37,335 nt of DNA, from positions 1-37,335 of the forward strand of contig JABDPL010000250.1 of assembly GCA_013042825.1 (NCBI GenBank), given 5' to 3'. The notes beneath the pieces were generated by a model. It saw only the letters and a list, made by a program, of their open reading frames with translations, was not told the origin of the DNA and ran no database searches. This DNA comes from Flavobacteriaceae bacterium. Its GTDB lineage: Bacteria > Bacteroidota > Bacteroidia > Flavobacteriales > Flavobacteriaceae. Within the stretch, counting starts at the first letter, position 1. Every line of letters begins with the position of its first letter. Shown in pieces: positions 10,844 to 20,004 of this stretch. The position numbers and the translations under genes are program-made.

Positions 10844-12535
10844 ATGTCAAAAAATATCCTACTTGAAGTGAAAGATCTTCAAATATCCTTTCTCAGGGAT
10901 TCCGGATTTGAAGCTGTTATTCACGATGTTGGTTTTTCACTTTTTAAAAATGAAGTTTTGGGAATTGTAGGAGAATCGGGCAGTGGCAAATCGGTTTCCT
11001 GCCTTTCATTGGCAGGTCTACTTCCGAAAGGGGTAAGCAGAATTGATTGTGGCAATGTTTTATTCGAAGATCAACAACTGGACCTAAACCAGCCTGACAG
11101 CTTAAAACCGATAAGAGGGAGCGACATCGGGGTTGTATTCCAGGAACCCATGAGTTCACTTAATCCATCGCTGACCTGCGGAAAACAGTTGGCTGAAGTC
11201 TTACTCAATCATAAACTCTATACTCGAAAAGACGTTAAGACTCGCGTAATCCAATTATTTGAACAGGTGAGACTTCCGGAACCGAGAACCCTTTATTCCA
11301 AATATCCACATGAGATCTCAGGTGGTCAAAAGCAACGGGTTATGATTGCCATGGCCATTGCATGTAATCCGAAGATCCTTATTGCTGATGAGCCTACAAC
11401 TGCATTAGATGTGACCGTTCAAAAGGAGATCATCGATCTTCTTATCGACCTGCAAAAGCAAACGGAAATGAGCATCATCTTCATATCCCATGATCTTGCC
11501 CTGGTTTCTGAGATTGCCGACAGGGTTATGGTGATGTATAAAGGAAGGATTGTTGAAAAAGGAGCAGTTCATGATATTTTTTTAAACCCAAAACACGAAT
11601 ACACAACGGCCTTGTTGGCTTCAAGGCCAAATCTCGATCTGCGTATTAAACGATTGCCAACAATTGCAGATGTCATGTCGGGAGATTTACGTCTTGAGAT
11701 CGTTTCAGAAAAAGAAAGGAAACAACGTCTAAGAGCACTTTATTCTAAAGCGCCTTTACTGGAGATAATCGACCTTGAAAAAACCTATTTTTCAAATCTT
11801 GGTCTTTTCAGGTCTAAAAAACCATTTAAGGCTGTAGATTCGGTTTCCTTCAAACTTTATGAAGGAGAAACCCTTGGATTGGTCGGTGAATCCGGCTGTG
11901 GGAAATCGACCTTGGGAAATGCCATTCTGCAGCTCGATAAGGCTACAGCGGGCAAAATATTTTATAAGGGCCGGGATATTACAGATCTTCCTTCAAGGCA
12001 AATAAGAAAAATGAGGCGGTCATTACAGATCATTTTCCAAGATCCATATTCATCCTTAAATCCTAGAATGATGGTAGGCCGTTCAATAATGGAGCCCATG
12101 AAAGTACATGGCATACATAAAACTGATAAGGCATGCCGTGAGGCTGCCATGCAGCTGTTGGAGCAAGTTGGACTAATACCGGAGCATTTTTCAAGATTCC
12201 CTCATGAATTCTCCGGTGGGCAACGCCAGAGAATCGGTATTGCACGCACCATCGCAGTTCAACCGGAACTTATTGTTTGTGACGAATCGGTATCGGCCCT
12301 GGATATTTCTGTTCAGGCTCAGGTACTGAACTTGTTGAATGAATTAAAAGAAACCTTTGGATTCACCTACATTTTTATTTCTCACGATCTCTCCGTGGTC
12401 AAGCATATGTCAGACCAGCTTCTGGTAATGAATCAGGGGAAAATAGAGGAAATAGGAGATGCCGATAGTATATACGGCGATCCGAAGAGTAGCTACACCC
12501 AAAAATTAATTGATGCTATACCCAAAGGGTTATAG
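10844..12535 (+). CDS. ABC transporter ATP-binding protein with two nucleotide-binding domains (dipeptide/oligopeptide type, DppD-DppF fusion)
   Basis: ORF 563 aa; two Walker A (GESGSGKS, GESGCGKS), two signatures (ISGGQKQR, FSGGQRQR), two Walker B. Confidence 0.93.
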   Translation: MSKNILLEVKDLQISFLRDSGFEAVIHDVGFSLFKNEVLGIVGESGSGKSVSCLSLAGLLPKGVSRIDCGNVLFEDQQLDLNQPDSLKPIRGSDIGVVFQEPMSSLNPSLTCGKQLAEVLLNHKLYTRKDVKTRVIQLFEQVRLPEPRTLYSKYPHEISGGQKQRVMIAMAIACNPKILIADEPTTALDVTVQKEIIDLLIDLQKQTEMSIIFISHDLALVSEIADRVMVMYKGRIVEKGAVHDIFLNPKHEYTTALLASRPNLDLRIKRLPTIADVMSGDLRLEIVSEKERKQRLRALYSKAPLLEIIDLEKTYFSNLGLFRSKKPFKAVDSVSFKLYEGETLGLVGESGCGKSTLGNAILQLDKATAGKIFYKGRDITDLPSRQIRKMRRSLQIIFQDPYSSLNPRMMVGRSIMEPMKVHGIHKTDKACREAAMQLLEQVGLIPEHFSRFPHEFSGGQRQRIGIARTIAVQPELIVCDESVSALDISVQAQVLNLLNELKETFGFTYIFISHDLSVVKHMSDQLLVMNQGKIEEIGDADSIYGDPKSSYTQKLIDAIPKGL

Positions 12536-12550
12536 CATCAATATTTTTTT
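12510..12550 (+). terminator. Intrinsic terminator overlapping the 3' end of the ABC ATPase CDS
   Basis: TTGATGCTATA-CCC-AAA-GGG-TTATAGCATCAA (one bulge) followed by TATTTTTTT; stop codon TAG at 12533-12535 lies inside the right arm. Confidence 0.85.
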
Positions 12551-12887
12551 GGCAAGAAATGCGAGATTTTTTAAAAGTCGCGTCGTGCTTTGAACACTTG
12601 CAGCCATCTTCTGAAATCTAAGATTAGTTTCCGGTTGATTTAAGCTTGCATTCATAAGTTAAGTTCATGGTAGATTTGAAGCAAATCGGTGACTTTGTTT
12701 ATTCGATTTGGGATGGCTAATATGAAAACTTTTTTTTAATTGCACGTTTAAACGCTAATTTATTCGATGAAATGCATCATTTTTTAACATTTAGCTATTT
12801 TTAGCTCCTAATATTTCACAAAACTACTTAACGATTTAAATGGATTGACCCTGATCTCGAATACTAACATATTAGGTCAACTTTCAC

Positions 12888-12895
12888 TACTTTTG
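12888..12895 (+). promoter_or_regulatory. Bacteroidota-type -7 box TACTTTTG upstream of acetoacetate--CoA ligase
   Basis: Exact match to TAnnTTTG, 22 nt before the ATG. Confidence 0.5.
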
Positions 12896-12916
12896 GCTTA
12901 AGGCTAAATCAATTTT

Positions 12917-14887
12917 ATGCAGCTAAAGCAATTATGGGAGGGTAACCCGGATTTTAAGGATAATTCCCATCTTACCGATTATTTGAATTGGCTTAAAGAC
13001 CAAAAGAACCTGACCTTTGCAGATTATCAAGACTTATGGATGTGGTCTGTTTCTCATGTTGAGGAGTTCTGGGAATCCTTATGGAATTATTTTGAAATCA
13101 AATCCACGGGCTCGTATTCCGAAGTCATCGATTCAAATGATATGCCAGGGGTAAAATGGTTTCAGGGGACCAAGTTAAATTACTGCGAACATCTGTTCAG
13201 AAAAGCCAGGAATGATTCAACTGCTATTATCTTTGGAAATGAATCGGGAGAGCGTCGCCAGATAAATTGGGCAGAATTGCGCAAAAGCGTGGGTTCGATG
13301 TCTAATTATCTGAGATCTGCCGGCGTTCAAAAAGGTGATCGTGTTGTAGCGTTTCTTCCTAATATCCCTGAAGCCACCATCGCCTTTATGGCGGTTAATG
13401 CCATTGGTGCAATCTGGTCAAGTACTTCACCCGATTTCGGAACTGAGAGTGTGGTGGACCGGTTTGCTCAGATCGAGCCTAAGGTTTTAATTGCGGTTGA
13501 CGGGTATCGCTATAACGGTAAAACCTACGATAAGACCGAAACAGTTAAAAGCGTTGAAAGCGCTTTGCCCTCACTTGAGAAAACCATCATTCTGCCTTAC
13601 CTGAATAAGGACATTAGCCGCGAAATCCCTGATCACTGGATTCTCTTTGATGAGTGCGTCACGTTTGCCGATAGCATACTTTCTTTTGAAGCGGTTGAAT
13701 TCGGCCACCCGATTTGGGTGCTCTATTCTTCGGGAACTACAGGCCTGCCTAAGGCCATTGTTCATTCCCATGGCGGTATTCTTCTGGAGCATTTGAAATA
13801 TATGGCGTTTCATAATGATGTTCATCAGGGCGAGCGGTTTTTCTGGTTTACGACCACGGGCTGGATGATGTGGAATTTCGTTCAGGCAGCCTTCCTCATG
13901 GGATCGGCAATCGTCCTTTACGATGGCAGTCCGAATTACCCGGACATAAATGCGCTTTGGCGATTTTCCGATGAGATGGGAGTGAATCATTTCGGGACCA
14001 GTGCTCCCTACCTGGTTTACCAGATGAAACAGGCCAATAAACCAAAGGCGGTATTTGATCTTTCTGCAATCCGCTCGATCAGTTCAACAGGAGCACCGCT
14101 TCCTGCTGAGGCCTTTGAGTATGTGTACGAGAGCGTTAAATCTGATGTCTGGCTATGTTCCATGGCTGGTGGAACCGATGTCTGTACGGCATTTGTCGGT
14201 GGATGCCCGCATTACCCGGTTCATGCCGGAGAAATACAATGCCGCGCCCTGGGCGTTTCATTATTTGCCTATGACGACCATGGGGATAAAGTAACCGATG
14301 AATTAGGTGAGATGGTAATTGACAAACCCCTGCCTTCGATGCCCATCTATTTCTGGAAGGACACCGACAATAAGCGTTACCTCAGCAGCTATTTTGATCA
14401 TTATCCGGGAAAATGGCGTCACGGTGACTTTATCCGTATTAATTCTGAAACCGATGGTTTAGTCATTTTTGGCCGCTCGGATGCCACCCTCAACAGACAT
14501 GGGATACGGATTGGAACCAGCGAAATCTATCGCACCATCAACAAGATCGAAGGTATAGAAGATGCTCTGATCATAAACCTGGAACTCGAGGAAGGCCGGC
14601 ATTACATGCCATTATTTATCAAGATGTCTGATGAATTGTCCCTCTCCGAGGATATAAAAGCTAATATCAGAACGATGTTGAGAAAGGAGAATTCGCCAAG
14701 GCATGTTCCCGATGAAATCTTTCAGGTTTCCGATATTCCTTACACCATAAGCGGGAAGAAAATGGAAACCCCGGTTAAGAAGATCCTGATGGGAATGTCG
14801 GTTGAGCGATCGGTAAATGTTGATTCGATGAGAAATCCCGATGCAATCAATTACTTTATTGATTTTGCGTCAACCTTGAAACAATAG
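12917..14887 (+). CDS. Acetoacetate--CoA ligase
   Basis: ORF 656 aa; AMP-binding motif LYSSGTTGLPKAIVHSHGG; N-terminal ACS-type region; overall AACS-like. Confidence 0.92.
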   Translation: MQLKQLWEGNPDFKDNSHLTDYLNWLKDQKNLTFADYQDLWMWSVSHVEEFWESLWNYFEIKSTGSYSEVIDSNDMPGVKWFQGTKLNYCEHLFRKARNDSTAIIFGNESGERRQINWAELRKSVGSMSNYLRSAGVQKGDRVVAFLPNIPEATIAFMAVNAIGAIWSSTSPDFGTESVVDRFAQIEPKVLIAVDGYRYNGKTYDKTETVKSVESALPSLEKTIILPYLNKDISREIPDHWILFDECVTFADSILSFEAVEFGHPIWVLYSSGTTGLPKAIVHSHGGILLEHLKYMAFHNDVHQGERFFWFTTTGWMMWNFVQAAFLMGSAIVLYDGSPNYPDINALWRFSDEMGVNHFGTSAPYLVYQMKQANKPKAVFDLSAIRSISSTGAPLPAEAFEYVYESVKSDVWLCSMAGGTDVCTAFVGGCPHYPVHAGEIQCRALGVSLFAYDDHGDKVTDELGEMVIDKPLPSMPIYFWKDTDNKRYLSSYFDHYPGKWRHGDFIRINSETDGLVIFGRSDATLNRHGIRIGTSEIYRTINKIEGIEDALIINLELEEGRHYMPLFIKMSDELSLSEDIKANIRTMLRKENSPRHVPDEIFQVSDIPYTISGKKMETPVKKILMGMSVERSVNVDSMRNPDAINYFIDFASTLKQ

Positions 14888-14896
14888 ATTGAAATA

Positions 14897-17245
14897 TCAG
14901 AAATCGATCTCGGGTTCTTCAAAATCTTTTATCCTGTCTTTATCCAGCTCTTCCTTATACTTCAGGCAATTGACCTCAATCGACAAGTCTGTCGGTTCCT
15001 CGAATTCGGCAGTTGAAATCTTGAGATCCTGGTTTTCATAACAGCTTTTCATATACAAGCCCCAGATCGGCAAAGCCATTGAGGCGCCCTGCCCATAGGT
15101 GATAGTCTTGAAATGAGCTGCCCGGTCTTCGGCTCCAACCCAAACGCCAGTAACAAGGTTGGGCACCATGCCGATAAACCAACCATCACTCTGGTTTTGG
15201 GTAGTCCCGGTCTTACCAGCAATAGGATTCGTAAACTCATAGGGATATCCGGTAATTATTTCTTTGTATACAGGCACATTTTTTGCCCAGCTGTGACGCA
15301 GTCGCATCCCGGATCCTGATTCGGTAACGCCTTCTAACAGCTTTACCGTGACATAAGCTGTCTCAGCACTCAAGACATCTTTGCTTTCAGGATTGAATTG
15401 ATAAAGAATGGTTCCATTCTTATCCTCGATACGTGTGACCATTACCGGTTTATTATATACGCCTTGATTCGCAAAGGTTGAATAGGCAGCTACCATTTCA
15501 TAAACGCTTAGGTCTGGCGTTCCGAGTGCAATAGAGGGAACTGCAAGAATATCCTGTTCCACACCGAGCTTCTGAGCCATGTCGATGACCGGTTGAGGCC
15601 CTACCTTATCCATCAGTCTCGCCGTAATGGTATTGACCGAATTACCAAGGGCATTCTTCAGTGTACGCGTACCGCCATATTTGCCTCCGGAATTTTTCGG
15701 ACACCATTCCTCGGGATTACCATATTTATCTTTTTCAATACAGAAGGGTGTATCGGGCAATGTATCACAAGGTGATAAATGCAATTGATCGATAGCCGTG
15801 GCATAAACAAAAGGTTTGAATGTCGACCCGATCTGGCGCTTCCCCTGCTTTACCATATCGTATTGGAAATGCTTATAATTCATACCGCCAACCCAGGCTT
15901 TTACATGCCCGGTTTGCGGTTCCATCGACATCATTGACGGAAGCAGGAATGACTTATAATATCGCATGGAATCCATAGGAGTCATGATGGTATCGATCTC
16001 ATTGCCCTCGGCTGACCATGAATAAATGCTCATCTGGACCGGTTTATTAAAGGATTCTATGATCTCCTTATCCGGCTTCTTCAGGTCATATTTCATCTTG
16101 CGCCAGCGCTCGGAACGTCGCATGCCCTTATTCATCAGATCCTCGATTTCTTCTCCTTCCAGATCCAGGAATGGCGCCGTAGGATTGCGCTTTGGCGTAT
16201 TTTGATTATCGAATTCGGCCTGAAGCCTTGGCATATGCGTTTGAACCGCCTTCTCGGCATAAGCCTGCATGCGTGAATCGATGGTTGTGAAGATCTTCAA
16301 ACCATCACTATTGATATTGTACTTGCTGCCGTCAGGCTTTCGGTTAGCCTTATCATCGCACCAGTCCTTCATGAATCCGCGTAAATACTCCCTGAAATAT
16401 GTAGCGATTCCTTCACGGTGAGACTCCGGGGAATATCTTAGAGACAGCGGCATTTTTTGAACCGAATCTTTTTCCTCAGCCGTGATATAACCATATTTTT
16501 CCATCTGGGCGAGTACGACATTCCTTCGGTTCATAGTGCCCTCAGGATTTCTGTGCGGCCTCGGGTTGTAAAGGGAAGAATTCTTGAACATGCCTACCAG
16601 CATGGCCGATTCGTGTAATTCAAGCGCAACGGGTTCCTTGCCGAAATAAATCCGTGCAGCAGAGCGTATACCGTCAGCATTGTTATTAAAATCATATATG
16701 TTGAAGTACATCGAGATGATCTCTTCCTTGGTATACTGACGTTCAAGTCGTATCGCAATGATCCATTCCTTGATCTTTTGCGTAATCCGGCCCAGTGTAT
16801 TCTTTGATCCTTCTCCGTGGAACAATTGCTTTGCAAGCTGCTGGGAGATCGTACTGGCCCCGCCTCCCTGGCCTGCCTTTACAATGGCCCGCAACGTACC
16901 ACGGGCATCAATTCCCGCATGCTTATGATACCTGGCATCCTCAGTCGCGATAAGGGCTTCTACCAGCTGCTTCGGAAGTTCGCTGTAATCAACGGGCGTG
17001 CGGTTATCCTTAAAATAAAATTTTCCCAGGGTTTTACCGTCGGAGGAAATGATCTCACTCGCCAGGTTTGTCCGCGGATTCTCCAGAATAGTATGATCGG
17101 GCATTTCACCAAAAGCACCCCATGACGCCAATAAGAATAACAAGGCAACCCCCAATACTCCAGCCAGGAACAATTTCCAGAACCATTTCACATATTTGGT
17201 GAAATTTAGTGCTGCGTTTGATTTCGTCTTTTTTGCCATAATCAA
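14897..17245 (-). CDS. Penicillin-binding protein 1A (bifunctional transglycosylase/transpeptidase)
   Basis: ORF 782 aa; GT51 motifs EDARYHKHAGID, GGASTISQQLAKQLF; transpeptidase GSTFKPFVYATAID, SVNT, KTGTTQNQSDGWFIG. Confidence 0.95.
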   Translation of the reverse strand: MIMAKKTKSNAALNFTKYVKWFWKLFLAGVLGVALLFLLASWGAFGEMPDHTILENPRTNLASEIISSDGKTLGKFYFKDNRTPVDYSELPKQLVEALIATEDARYHKHAGIDARGTLRAIVKAGQGGGASTISQQLAKQLFHGEGSKNTLGRITQKIKEWIIAIRLERQYTKEEIISMYFNIYDFNNNADGIRSAARIYFGKEPVALELHESAMLVGMFKNSSLYNPRPHRNPEGTMNRRNVVLAQMEKYGYITAEEKDSVQKMPLSLRYSPESHREGIATYFREYLRGFMKDWCDDKANRKPDGSKYNINSDGLKIFTTIDSRMQAYAEKAVQTHMPRLQAEFDNQNTPKRNPTAPFLDLEGEEIEDLMNKGMRRSERWRKMKYDLKKPDKEIIESFNKPVQMSIYSWSAEGNEIDTIMTPMDSMRYYKSFLLPSMMSMEPQTGHVKAWVGGMNYKHFQYDMVKQGKRQIGSTFKPFVYATAIDQLHLSPCDTLPDTPFCIEKDKYGNPEEWCPKNSGGKYGGTRTLKNALGNSVNTITARLMDKVGPQPVIDMAQKLGVEQDILAVPSIALGTPDLSVYEMVAAYSTFANQGVYNKPVMVTRIEDKNGTILYQFNPESKDVLSAETAYVTVKLLEGVTESGSGMRLRHSWAKNVPVYKEIITGYPYEFTNPIAGKTGTTQNQSDGWFIGMVPNLVTGVWVGAEDRAAHFKTITYGQGASMALPIWGLYMKSCYENQDLKISTAEFEEPTDLSIEVNCLKYKEELDKDRIKDFEEPEIDF

Positions 17246-17733
17246 TTCGTCGTGTTCGGCCGTTCAATTCTCAGGCCTACATCTATGATGCCTTCCAGAA
17301 CCTGAATCCCGTTCACCTGTCCGTTTTCCCTCATAGCCTGACCGATATTGATGATATATTCTCCTGATTCTGTAAAAATCTCAGCTTCTTTATACCAGAG
17401 TTTGTTCTCTTTGATATCGGTAAAACCCGATCCCATGAAACTGCCATCTGGATTGGTCATTTTATACTCGAGGGTATCCTTTTTTACCTTGCCATTCGGG
17501 TGATTCATTTCAACGATCAAGAACAAATTACTGTATCTGTAATCACTGGTATTCCTGAGATTGATGAAAAGGTTATATGGGTTTACAGTATCAGGAGGCG
17601 TTATTTTAAACTCCACCACATCATTTTTATCCCATCCGCCATCAATACTCCTGTATTCATCATACAGCTGTTCTGAATCACAAGAAGCCAGCATCAAACT
17701 CATAACAGTCAAATACAGGATTTTATTTTGCAT
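17242..17733 (-). CDS. gldH: Gliding motility lipoprotein GldH
   Basis: ORF 163 aa lipoprotein (LMLASC lipobox); GldH-like body; located between ricT and pbp1A. Confidence 0.85.
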   Translation of the reverse strand: MQNKILYLTVMSLMLASCDSEQLYDEYRSIDGGWDKNDVVEFKITPPDTVNPYNLFINLRNTSDYRYSNLFLIVEMNHPNGKVKKDTLEYKMTNPDGSFMGSGFTDIKENKLWYKEAEIFTESGEYIINIGQAMRENGQVNGIQVLEGIIDVGLRIERPNTTN

Positions 17734-18892
17734 TTGATGATGCTTTTCTATTGTTTTTCCTCCGGTTCCTATTCTTATTACGTTTGCGACGGCGTTTTGG
17801 ACGATCGAATCGTGTTAAACTATCCTGTCCGACGACATTTTCATAATGAATCTTATCGTCATCTATCAAATCAGCCGCAAACTCTTCAAGACTGGCAACC
17901 GGTTTGTTTTTGTTATTCAAGTCTATGATTTCATTCGCCTGATCGACGGTGAGCTTGTGCCAGTTCATCCATTCACCCTCGTATGCATACCATATATGAC
18001 CTTTGAAGATATCGGTCTTCTGGTAAACACCGATGCCTTTTTGGGTCTTTAATTTAATATCGGTTTTGGGGAAGCTCTCAAGCGCTTCGAGGTAGGCGTC
18101 GAGCTCGTAATTCAGACAGCATTTTAATTTTCCACACTGACCCGCCAGTTTCAGAGGATTTAGCGATAATTGCTGATATCTTGCTGAAGAGGTGCTTACC
18201 GATCGAAAATCGGTCAACCAGGTGGAGCAACATAGTTCGCGTCCACACGAACCGATGCCCCCTAGGCGGGCCGCTTCCTGGCGGAAACCAACCTGGCGCA
18301 TTTCGATCCGCGTTCTGAATTCCCTGGCATAAACCTTGATCAATTCCCGGAAATCAACCCGTTCTTCCGCCGTATAATAGAATGTTGCCTTGCTCCCATC
18401 GCCCTGATATTCGATATCAGATATCTTCATTTCCAGGTGAAGATCAATGGCGAATTGCCTCGCCCTGACTTTCATCGGCTCCTCTTTATCACGCATCTCC
18501 TTCCAGATCCTGATGTCTTTTTCAGTAGCTTTCCGATATATCTTTTTAACAGCCTCCTGATCGTCAGGATCAACCTTTTTATGTTTCATCTGTATCCTTA
18601 CCAATTCACCTGTAAGGGTAACTATCCCCACATCATGCCCAAACTGGGCCTGGGTTGCAACAACATCTCCAATGCTCAATGAAATTTTATCGGGATTCAT
18701 GTAATAATGCTTTCGGCCATTTTTAAAACGTACCTCAACACAATTAAAGGGTTCCTGGCCATTTGGTAAGGCCATATTTCCCAACCAATCGAATACAGTT
18801 AATTTGTTACAACCGTCAGATCCGCATGTTCCATTATTCTTACATCCCCTCGGCTGACCGTTTGAACCGGTCGAACAGCTGCTACAAGCCAT
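17723..18892 (-). CDS. ricT: PSP1-domain protein, RicT/YaaT-like, with Cys-rich N-terminus
   Basis: ORF 389 aa; PSP1 signatures GSCGRELCCSTWL and QCGKLKCCLNYELDAY; N-terminal MACSSCSTGSNGQPRGCKNNGTCGSDGCNK. Confidence 0.9.
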   Translation of the reverse strand: MACSSCSTGSNGQPRGCKNNGTCGSDGCNKLTVFDWLGNMALPNGQEPFNCVEVRFKNGRKHYYMNPDKISLSIGDVVATQAQFGHDVGIVTLTGELVRIQMKHKKVDPDDQEAVKKIYRKATEKDIRIWKEMRDKEEPMKVRARQFAIDLHLEMKISDIEYQGDGSKATFYYTAEERVDFRELIKVYAREFRTRIEMRQVGFRQEAARLGGIGSCGRELCCSTWLTDFRSVSTSSARYQQLSLNPLKLAGQCGKLKCCLNYELDAYLEALESFPKTDIKLKTQKGIGVYQKTDIFKGHIWYAYEGEWMNWHKLTVDQANEIIDLNNKNKPVASLEEFAADLIDDDKIHYENVVGQDSLTRFDRPKRRRKRNKNRNRRKNNRKASSNAK

Positions 18893-18909
18893 GAAAAGCT
18901 ATTATATTG

Positions 18910-18938
18910 AATTCGCCTGTATGACTATACCGCGAATT
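18910..18938 (-). promoter_or_regulatory. Inverted repeat in the predicted 5' leader of ricT-gldH-pbp1A
   Basis: AATTCGC-CT-GTAT-GACT-ATAC-C-GCGAATT; 18 nt upstream of the ricT ATG; no T-tract. Confidence 0.5.
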
Positions 18939-18999
18939 GAAGTTCATACTTAATTTCGAAGGTAAATATACTATTATTACAGACAAGACGAAAATCAAA

Positions 19000-20004
19000 T
19001 CAGTTCAACTCGATCTCATAATTCAGTCTTGTAGATGTATTTCTCAGCTCGGATTTCGATTTAAATATGTTGGAATACAAGGTTTTCCCCCAACCAAACG
19101 ATTTGCTGAAATGATCGAACGACTCGGTCTTCCATTTAAAATCAGGCTTCCAAACCAAATCGGGAGATACATAACAAAATGTGTAATCAAATATCAAGCC
19201 CGATGCATTTATTGCTGAACTGTCGGGGATTTCGTTTGCCGCAAGCAGGGTAATACCGTTAGCCTTGCAACTGTTTCTGATACTTTTTATAACCTCTGAA
19301 TAATCCTTCCGTAACGGTTCAAGATCAAAATTACTGTAGGCCGTGTTACCCAATTTACGAACAGGACGTATTTGAAGTATATCGAAACTCCTGCCATCAA
19401 AATACTGGAAGAAATCCTTTAATTCATGGAAATTGTCAACGTTAAAGGTGTAATTGATCCGGACTTTGAAGTTTCTCGAACGCTTTAATTCAGAAAAGAT
19501 CGAGAAGACATTCATAAACTTCTCATATTGCCCTTTCTGCATAAAAGATTCATAAGTCTCCTTTCTCACCCCGTGCAATGATATGGTAAATTCATTCAAT
19601 CCGGCATCCAAAAGGTCTGTGATCGACTCCCTTGTCAACAGATTTGCATTAGTCGTAAGGGAAATATAAGGTACTTTATATTTGGAGCCCAGTTTTACAA
19701 CCCTTGCCAGGTCTTTATATAATGTCGGTTCGGTCCCGCAGCCAATCTGAAGCTTTAGCGCTCTTGAGAACAGCAACTCGGCAATACGGTCAAGCTCTTG
19801 CGGTTTTAGCTGACCCTTCATTTTCTTAACATATTCCGCATCTGTGAAGTAACACATGGTACAGCGCAGGTTACACGCCATAACGGGATCGAGGTTAACG
19901 GCCAAATAGCGCATCTTAAGTCGATGCATTAAGTACAGGGCCAGAAACTTCAACCTATGATTTTTAACCAGCCGGTTAAGCCTTAAAAGCTTGTATATGT
20001 TCAT
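19000..20004 (-). CDS. Radical SAM protein
   Basis: ORF 334 aa; CNLRCTMCYF (CxxxCxxC), GCGTEPTLYKDL, SLTTNANLL. Confidence 0.9.
   Translation of the reverse strand: MNIYKLLRLNRLVKNHRLKFLALYLMHRLKMRYLAVNLDPVMACNLRCTMCYFTDAEYVKKMKGQLKPQELDRIAELLFSRALKLQIGCGTEPTLYKDLARVVKLGSKYKVPYISLTTNANLLTRESITDLLDAGLNEFTISLHGVRKETYESFMQKGQYEKFMNVFSIFSELKRSRNFKVRINYTFNVDNFHELKDFFQYFDGRSFDILQIRPVRKLGNTAYSNFDLEPLRKDYSEVIKSIRNSCKANGITLLAANEIPDSSAINASGLIFDYTFCYVSPDLVWKPDFKWKTESFDHFSKSFGWGKTLYSNIFKSKSELRNTSTRLNYEIELN

Noticed and set aside
13571-13990. 139-aa minus-strand ORF
   Set aside because: Antisense to acetoacetate--CoA ligase; no independent signals.
14888-14896. Searched for a terminator between acetoacetate--CoA ligase and pbp1A
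   Set aside because: The 9-bp gap and adjacent sequence show no convincing hairpin, so none is called.
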